Below are positions 7,137-11,257 of a DNA stretch of 11,257 nt, piece by piece; position 1 is the first letter of the stretch; every line of letters begins with the position of its first letter. Made by a program: the position numbers and the translations under genes. The notes under the pieces were generated by a model, which did no database searches, had not been told where the DNA came from, and saw only the letters and a program-made list of their open reading frames with translations. The stretch lies in contig JAKAOI010000032.1 in NCBI GenBank assembly GCA_021812265.1, positions 1 through 11,257 on the forward strand, in the 5' to 3' direction. This DNA comes from Chloroflexota bacterium (GTDB taxonomy: Bacteria > Chloroflexota > Ktedonobacteria > Ktedonobacterales > JACDGC01).

Positions 7137-7269
7137 GTCAATTCGCCGCTTTAAAATCTGGCGATTGGGTGTATGAGCGCCCTCTGCGTTTCCTCTGTTT
7201 TATTTTAGGCAAAAGTTTCCGATACTGTTTCCGATTTTATGTATAACTCTATATTAAGGGAGCGCGCCA

Positions 7270-8481
7270 ATGGGCCGTATGAACTTTAAGGGCAATCCGG
7301 GCATGTATGGTGATGTTGCAACGAATCCCCTGCAAAAGGCGCAAATAGCGTTAAGCAATAATCAGCCGATGGTGGCGGAAGATATTTGCCGTAAACGCCT
7401 TGAAAAAAAACCAAATGAAGTAATGACCAGAGTTTTGCTGGCTCAGGCTCTTGTACAAATGTCGCGAGCAAAAGAAGCTATTCAGGAACTGGAAGTTGTT
7501 TTGAAGGATCAGCCAAATAACGTTGAAGCGCTGCTTATTCTTTCTAACGCATTACTCGCTACAAACCAAATGAATCCACCAAAAGAAGCGGTAGATGTAG
7601 CGCGCCGCGCCGTGCAATTGCAGCCAAAAGCCGCGCGGACGCATTTACAGTTGGCGGAAGCGCTGGTAACCCGCAAAGATTCAGACAGCGCCCTTGCGGA
7701 AACCGAGGAAGCTATTAAGCTGGATCCGCGAATGGCGCCGGCGTATATGATTCAAAGCATTATATATCTTGAAAAGAAAAATTGGGATGAATGTATTAAA
7801 GCGGCGCAATCTGCTGTTCGACTAGATAAAACACTGGGAGCCGCATATTATATCGGCGCACAGGCGCTGGCAGAACAGAAACGCGGCGATGAGGCGCTGG
7901 AATATTTACAGCAAGCAGAGCGATATCCTTCGATGGTGTCGCAAGGACAAATTATTGCTGTAAAAAGCACGGTTTACCGCAAACAGCGCAAATACCGCGA
8001 GGCATACGCTATTTATCTAAAGCAAGTACGAGAACGTTCTGCAAAAAAGAATCCGTTTGCTCCCGCATTGGCGGCGCTGAATTTCGTCCTAAGCTTTTTC
8101 GGCCAAAACGGCCCCTATGTGCTTGTTGGCGTAATTGGTGTGCTGCTGCTGCTCATTCTCTTTGGCGTCAGTAAAATTCCGGTTGTGGGCGGCGGTTTAA
8201 ATGACGTCATTTTAATCGCGCTGGTCGCTGTTCTGGGCTGGAACGCTGTAAAACTTGCGTCCGGGCAAACAGCCATCAGCCGGCTGACACAGCCACGCCC
8301 GGCTGCGTTTGCCGGGGGAGCGTTTGCCGCTACAGCTGCGGCGGTTTTTGGCGTCGCTTGGCTCATTGCAAAATTTACTACACCGGCGCATCACGCGGTT
8401 GTTTGGTTTAGCGCGCCATCGTTTGGCTTTTCGGTCGTTTTAGCGCTAACCGTTGGGTTTACCGTGCTGAATTATGCGTAA
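7270..8481 (+). CDS. TPR-repeat protein with four C-terminal membrane helices
   Basis: The 403-residue protein is probably a membrane-anchored scaffold; its partner and function are not identifiable. Residues about 20-250 are a row of tetratricopeptide repeats, with recurring A-x-x-x-L/A-x and A-x-x-P patterns such as AEDICRKRLEKKPNE, AIQELEVVLKDQPNN, ALAETEEAIKLDPR and CIKAAQSAVRLDK. A basic stretch (RERSAKKNP, 254-262) leads into hydrophobic segments at about 282-303, 311-330, 346-368 and 380-402. There is no signal peptide, so the TPR part is probably cytoplasmic. RBS AAGGGAG (7256-7262) lies 7 nt before the ATG; Met4 is a possible later start. The carbonic-anhydrase-like gene follows after 23 bp, so the pair is probably an operon. 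I do not recognise the four-helix domain as a known family. Confidence 0.85.
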   Translation: MGRMNFKGNPGMYGDVATNPLQKAQIALSNNQPMVAEDICRKRLEKKPNEVMTRVLLAQALVQMSRAKEAIQELEVVLKDQPNNVEALLILSNALLATNQMNPPKEAVDVARRAVQLQPKAARTHLQLAEALVTRKDSDSALAETEEAIKLDPRMAPAYMIQSIIYLEKKNWDECIKAAQSAVRLDKTLGAAYYIGAQALAEQKRGDEALEYLQQAERYPSMVSQGQIIAVKSTVYRKQRKYREAYAIYLKQVRERSAKKNPFAPALAALNFVLSFFGQNGPYVLVGVIGVLLLLILFGVSKIPVVGGGLNDVILIALVAVLGWNAVKLASGQTAISRLTQPRPAAFAGGAFAATAAAVFGVAWLIAKFTTPAHHAVVWFSAPSFGFSVVLALTVGFTVLNYA

Positions 8482-8504
8482 TATATGCAAGGGGAATACG
8501 GAAG

Positions 8505-9062
8505 TTGACTTTTTATTCATTTAAGGGTGTTTGGCCCATTATTGAAGAAGATGTTTTTATTGCGCCCGGCGCAGTAATTATTGGCAATGCGCATATTAAA
8601 CGCGGCGCAAGCATTTGGTATAATGTTGTTATCCGCGCAGACACCGAGCCGGTTGTTATCGGGGAACGCACAAATATACAGGATAACTCTGTAATCCATG
8701 TAGATCCCGGCGCGCCGTGTATTATCGGCAACGACTGCACAGTGGGGCACAGCGCCATTGTGCACGGCGCCTCGGTGGGAAATCATGTATTAATTGCCAT
8801 GCACGCCACCGTTTTATCTCACTCCGTTATCGAAGATGAATGCCTGATTGCCGCCGGCTCTTTGGTCGCAGAGCATAAACATATTTCGACAAAATCGCTG
8901 GTTATGGGCGTCCCGGGTAAAGTGACGCGCCAATTAACCGAAGAGGAACTGAAGCGGATTTATTTAAACGCCGCCGGTTATGAGCGGCTGAGCAAAGAAC
9001 ATCAAGAATCTTTGTTTGCCGCTAAAACCGTGGTGGATGACCTTATCGCCGGTAAAGAATAG
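8505..9062 (+). CDS. Gamma-class carbonic anhydrase-like hexapeptide-repeat protein
   Basis: The 185-residue left-handed beta-helix protein belongs to the gamma-carbonic anhydrase / YrdA / PaaY group, which forms trimers with metal at subunit interfaces. The hexapeptide pattern runs from about residue 12 to 120. By comparison with the Methanosarcina Cam enzyme, the metal-binding His are His65 (VIHVD), His82 (VGHSA) and His87 (VHGA), and Arg44, Asp46 and Gln59 (TNIQD) are conserved. Cam's acidic proton-shuttle loop is not evident, as in most short relatives, so activity is not assured. After the beta-helix come a conserved GVPGK turn and a C-terminal helix. The start is TTG at 8505, 9 nt after AAGGGGA (8489-8495); no ATG in frame could give the first strand. 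LIAMHA stands where LIGMGA is common. Confidence 0.9.
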   Translation: MTFYSFKGVWPIIEEDVFIAPGAVIIGNAHIKRGASIWYNVVIRADTEPVVIGERTNIQDNSVIHVDPGAPCIIGNDCTVGHSAIVHGASVGNHVLIAMHATVLSHSVIEDECLIAAGSLVAEHKHISTKSLVMGVPGKVTRQLTEEELKRIYLNAAGYERLSKEHQESLFAAKTVVDDLIAGKE

Positions 9063-9072
9063 CCGCTATTCT
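9056..9072. repeat. Palindrome spanning both convergent stop codons
   Basis: AGAATAGC-C-GCTATTCT is an exact 8-bp inverted repeat around a single central C. The stop codon of the rightward carbonic-anhydrase-like gene (9060-9062) lies in one arm and that of the leftward permease (9066-9068) in the other; both genes end GAA-TAG. RNA from either strand would fold into the same 7-bp hairpin with a 3-nt loop. Neither side has a strong U-run, so it is at best a weak bidirectional terminator. Confidence 0.6.
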
Positions 9073-10022
9073 AAAACATCGCGGCGATAGGTCAGGTATG
9101 TCGCCGCTATCAGGCTTACCACCGTATATATTGCAATCACTGTCAGAGTATTTGTCAAGTCGACATGAATCAGCGGGCCTACACCTGCTGACGCTGGAGA
9201 TGTGACTGAATTATCTGCAAACACTAACGTCGGGACCAGCTCTTTCGGCAAATAATTTAAGTTTGGCCCCAGAAAATACGCAGAAATATTCATAAGTGAG
9301 GTATTATTAAATAATTGGCTGATTAAGGGCAGCAATATCACAGTAAAATTATCCGCCGGGAAGAATCCTAAACCTAAAGATTGCCCAAATGTTAAAGACC
9401 GTCCCACTACTGTAAAGAGCGCAGTTATGGCTATGGTTGCCACTGTGTTTATTACCAATGTCAGCCAGTAATACACTGCGGCGCCCCAAAAATCTGCGTT
9501 CAGCGAGGTAAATAATACGCTGGAGTGCATTTGCACAGATGTTATCACTATGCCCCACACAGTATCAAACGCAATAAAAACAGCCAGCGCGCCCATAGCC
9601 AGCGCAAAAACCGCAAGAAGTTTTGCCCAAAATAAAACTACTTTGTTCACACCACGCGCCAAAATAATGCGAATGGTTCCCTGCTGATAATCTAACCCTA
9701 TTATCCTTGCCGTAAGTGTTATAAAAAACAACCCGCTAAAAATTCGCAGTAACGCATACGATATTGTCAGCGACGTATAAAAATAATGCGTGGAGTTTGT
9801 AGTAAATAATGTTTGCGCGTGTGGCCGCGCTAAAAACGCAATCCACAAAAGCGCTGAAATAAAGGCAACACCGAAAAATAACACCATATGTGTTCGCTGC
9901 CGTAAAGCTTTAAAAATTTCGCCTGTTGTTACCCCAAAAAATGAATAAACCGCCGGCTGTTGTGCATCAACATATGCGTTCGCAGGCATTTGGCCTCGCA
10001 TAGATGTGTTATTCGCGCTCAT
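9066..10022 (-). CDS. ABC-2 type transporter permease
   Basis: This 318-residue integral membrane protein is the probable partner of the ATPase encoded just upstream. After a soluble N-terminus of about 45 residues, hydrophobic segments lie at about 47-65, 84-105, 128-160, 180-206, 213-236 and 290-311, a six-helix ABC-2 plan. The motif DYQQGTIRIILARGV (111-125) between helices 2 and 3 matches the E-x-x-x-G-T-x-R helix of the BcrB/NatB-like permease group. A long loop (about 237-288) precedes the last helix and probably faces outside. The ATG lies 3 bp after the ATPase stop, so the two are translationally close and in one operon. Substrate is unknown; related pairs export peptides such as bacitracin or lantibiotics, or other small molecules. 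Confidence 0.88.
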   Translation of the reverse strand: MSANNTSMRGQMPANAYVDAQQPAVYSFFGVTTGEIFKALRQRTHMVLFFGVAFISALLWIAFLARPHAQTLFTTNSTHYFYTSLTISYALLRIFSGLFFITLTARIIGLDYQQGTIRIILARGVNKVVLFWAKLLAVFALAMGALAVFIAFDTVWGIVITSVQMHSSVLFTSLNADFWGAAVYYWLTLVINTVATIAITALFTVVGRSLTFGQSLGLGFFPADNFTVILLPLISQLFNNTSLMNISAYFLGPNLNYLPKELVPTLVFADNSVTSPASAGVGPLIHVDLTNTLTVIAIYTVVSLIAATYLTYRRDVLE

Positions 10023-10025
10023 CGT

Positions 10026-10997
10026 TTATCTGCCTGCCTTTACTGAATCATTCGTTAACCGTAAAAATACTTCTTCTAAATTTTCTTCTTGCAGCGCAAC
10101 CAAATCGGGAACAAAACCCGCCGAAACCATAAATCCTATCAGATCTTTTCCGCGGTTTTGCGGCGCTTGGGTTATAATGCGGTTTTGTTCATCTAATAGC
10201 GCATCGGCGCCCCACGGCTGTTTGCGTATTGCAAGCAGCGCCGCCGGAGCGTTTTCTGCCGTAACAATAAATTTGCCGCTGCCTTTGGTCAGCGATTCAA
10301 CAGTGGCGTCGATAATCAATTTTCCATGGTTGATAATGCTTACCCGGCTGCATATTTGCTGAACCTCTGTTAACACGTGGCTGGAAAGAAACACTGTTTT
10401 CCCCTCTGCCGACAACTGCCGCATTAAGTCGCGCATCTCTACAATACCGGCGGGGTCCAGCCCATTGGCAGGCTCATCTAAAACCAGCAAATCGGGGTTA
10501 TTCAGCAGCGCTATCGCCACACCCAGCCGCTGCTTCATACCGAGTGAATAGGTTTGCACGCGATCTTTTGCTCTCGCCTGTAAATCTACGACAGCCAATA
10601 TTTCATCAATCCGCTTCTCTGAAACGTTCCCCAATATATGCCCGAACGCCCGCAGATTATCGCGGCCAGATAAATATGTGTGCAGCGCCGGCGACTCTAT
10701 TAAAGCGCCAACTCTGGCCAATACAGCGCTCTTCTGTTGAAGCATTGGTTTGCCAAATAATTCAACAGCGCCGCCGGTCGGCGTTATCAATCCCAATATC
10801 ATGCGGATGGTGGTTGTTTTGCCGGCGCCATTCGGTCCCAAAAAACCAAAAATTTCTCCTTGCCGCACAGCAATATTCAGATGATCTACCGCGATAAGCG
10901 AGCCATATGTTTTACTTAAGTTTTTTATTTCCAACGCCGGAGCGCTGTTTGACTGTGTTGCTGCCGCAAAATTTGCTTGCGGCGCTGCGCTGTTCAT
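10026..10997 (-). CDS. ABC transporter ATP-binding protein, BcrA-like
   Basis: The 323-residue cytoplasmic ATPase powers the adjacent permease. It has Walker A GPNGAGKT (54-61), signature YSLGMKQR (150-157), Walker B LLVLDEP (170-176) with D-loop GLDP, and H-loop His207 (SSHVL). The Q-loop position reads GALIESPAL (Glu for Gln), and the signature is SLGMKQR rather than LSGGQ; both are typical of BcrA/lantibiotic-immunity type exporters. Residues about 230-323 form the usual C-terminal extension of this group. I place the start at the ATG at 10997, preceded by AGAGAGGAA, giving a short Ala/Gln-rich N-terminus. The frame is open to an ATG at 11099, but that start lacks an RBS and lies inside the regulatory repeats. 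Confidence 0.93.
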   Translation of the reverse strand: MNSAAPQANFAAATQSNSAPALEIKNLSKTYGSLIAVDHLNIAVRQGEIFGFLGPNGAGKTTTIRMILGLITPTGGAVELFGKPMLQQKSAVLARVGALIESPALHTYLSGRDNLRAFGHILGNVSEKRIDEILAVVDLQARAKDRVQTYSLGMKQRLGVAIALLNNPDLLVLDEPANGLDPAGIVEMRDLMRQLSAEGKTVFLSSHVLTEVQQICSRVSIINHGKLIIDATVESLTKGSGKFIVTAENAPAALLAIRKQPWGADALLDEQNRIITQAPQNRGKDLIGFMVSAGFVPDLVALQEENLEEVFLRLTNDSVKAGR

Positions 10998-11073
10998 AAG
11001 ATATTCCTCTCTTTGCCGGAAAATCTGCGCGCATGCAAAAAAAATATTTGCTTGAACTCTGCCGGCGTTATAA

Positions 11074-11079
11074 ACTATA
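11074..11079 (-). promoter_or_regulatory. Candidate -10 element of the ABC transporter operon
   Basis: The minus strand reads TATAGT. No -35 hexamer matches at 16-18 bp; instead the nearest TTTCAT repeat ends exactly 10 bp upstream, which suggests an activator-dependent promoter. The start would be near 11067, giving a 70-nt leader. Confidence 0.5.
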
Positions 11080-11089
11080 GCATATGGAA

Positions 11090-11128
11090 ATGAAACCATC
11101 GTGAAATAACAATGAAAGTTGTATGAAA
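11090..11128 (-). promoter_or_regulatory. Pho-box-like array: four TTTCAY direct repeats at 11-bp period
   Basis: On the plus strand RTGAAA begins at 11090, 11101, 11112 and 11123, exactly 11 bp apart; on the minus strand these read TTTCAT, TTTCAC, TTTCAT, TTTCAT. A fifth, off-phase copy is at 11137-11142. Direct repeats on one helix face with an 11-bp step are the hallmark of PhoB/PhoP/OmpR-family response-regulator sites (E. coli CTGTCAT, Streptomyces GTTCACC). The last repeat is 10 bp from the -10 element, as in the E. coli pstS promoter. The regulator itself is not in this window. Confidence 0.6.
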
Positions 11129-11158
11129 TTTTATCAGTGAAAAATAAAAATTACCCTA

Positions 11159-11187
11159 TTGACAGCCTTATTCATGTCGTGTATAGT
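11159..11187 (+). promoter_or_regulatory. Consensus-like sigma-70/SigA promoter for the right-edge gene
   Basis: TTGACA (11159-11164) and TATAGT (11182-11187) are separated by exactly 17 bp, a -35 identical to consensus and a -10 with one mismatch. Transcription would start near 11194, about 45 nt before the ATG at 11239. The Pho-box-like array lies about 30 bp upstream of the -35. Confidence 0.8.
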
Positions 11188-11238
11188 GAAACAGTGCGAC
11201 TTTACGCATACAATTTATTCATAAAGTAAGGAGCTTTT

Positions 11239-11257
11239 ATGCACAAACCTCTATTAT
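11239..11257 (+). CDS. Start of an unidentified gene (partial at right edge)
   Basis: ATG 11239 is preceded by TAAGGAG (11227-11233) with a 5-nt gap, and by a good promoter. Only six codons are visible (M-H-K-P-L-L). A basic residue followed by Leu would suit the start of a signal peptide, but the stretch is too short to identify anything. Confidence 0.65.

Larger units (their letters stand above)
6919..7269. other. Divergent intergenic region, 351 bp
   Basis: No protein-coding gene is supported here. The region separates leftward tatD from the rightward TPR gene. It holds a TATAAT on the minus strand, an extended -10 on the plus strand, a U-run hairpin (7101-7136), and a second hairpin, CAAT-CGCC (7139-7142, 7144-7147) with GGCGATTG (7160-7167), without a clear U-run. 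A direct repeat GTTTCCGAT sits at 7215-7223 and 7227-7235. The 7-mer CGATACT occurs three times. I found no tRNA-like T-loop or SRP/6S consensus by eye. Confidence 0.6.

Noticed and set aside
6919..7269. tRNA, 6S RNA or SRP RNA in the divergent region
   Set aside because: No T-loop, no SRP GGAA/GCAG core and no long 6S-type stem with a central bubble could be found by eye.
10998..11099. Upstream ATG (11099) extending the ABC ATPase by 34 residues
   Set aside because: It would translate the -10 and repeat region, lacks an RBS and adds non-family sequence; ATG 10997 has AGAGAGGAA.

Overview
The window looks like a stretch of ordinary bacterial chromosome with housekeeping and accessory genes, about half G+C, densely packed, and with no sign of phage, IS elements or CRISPR. 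The gene set points most naturally to Chloroflexota or a neighbouring Gram-positive-like lineage. The clues are a SdhD-SdhA-SdhB order with actinobacterial/chloroflexal-style SdhB, a MshC-like short cysteine ligase, a TPR protein with C-terminal membrane helices, and a BcrA/BcrB-like ABC exporter. This placement is inference from protein flavour, not a phylogeny.

Layout from left to right. (1) Positions 1-2843 (+): the end of a succinate dehydrogenase operon, with the membrane anchor SdhD (partial), flavoprotein SdhA and iron-sulfur SdhB. It is followed by a long inverted repeat and a clear intrinsic terminator. (2) 2996-4213 (+): tgt, the queuosine tRNA-guanine transglycosylase. (3) 4251-6918 (-): a three-gene cluster reading leftward, in transcription order tatD, a MshC-like cysteine ligase of the CysRS family, and a small Rossmann methyltransferase/spermidine-synthase-like protein. 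(4) 6919-7269: a 351-bp divergent intergenic region with a -10 element on each strand, a possible small leader RNA or attenuator ending in a U-run hairpin, and a 7-mer present three times. (5) 7270-9062 (+): a TPR protein with four C-terminal membrane helices, then a gamma-class carbonic-anhydrase-like protein. (6) 9066-10997 (-): an ABC-2 permease and its ATPase. (7) 10998-11257: a divergent control region and the first codons of an unidentified rightward gene.

The two observations most worth following are regulatory and enzymatic. Upstream of the ABC transporter, four TTTCAY direct repeats stand exactly 11 bp apart on the minus strand and end 10 bp before a -10 element. That is the geometry of a Pho box bound by a PhoB/OmpR-family response regulator. 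The 405-residue cysteine ligase lacks the anticodon-binding domain and carries MshC-specific residues, suggesting a mycothiol-type (cysteine:amino-sugar) ligase rather than cysteinyl-tRNA synthetase, although it keeps the fourth zinc-ligand Glu of CysRS. No wholly new multi-gene system is evident; most of the window is conserved metabolism.
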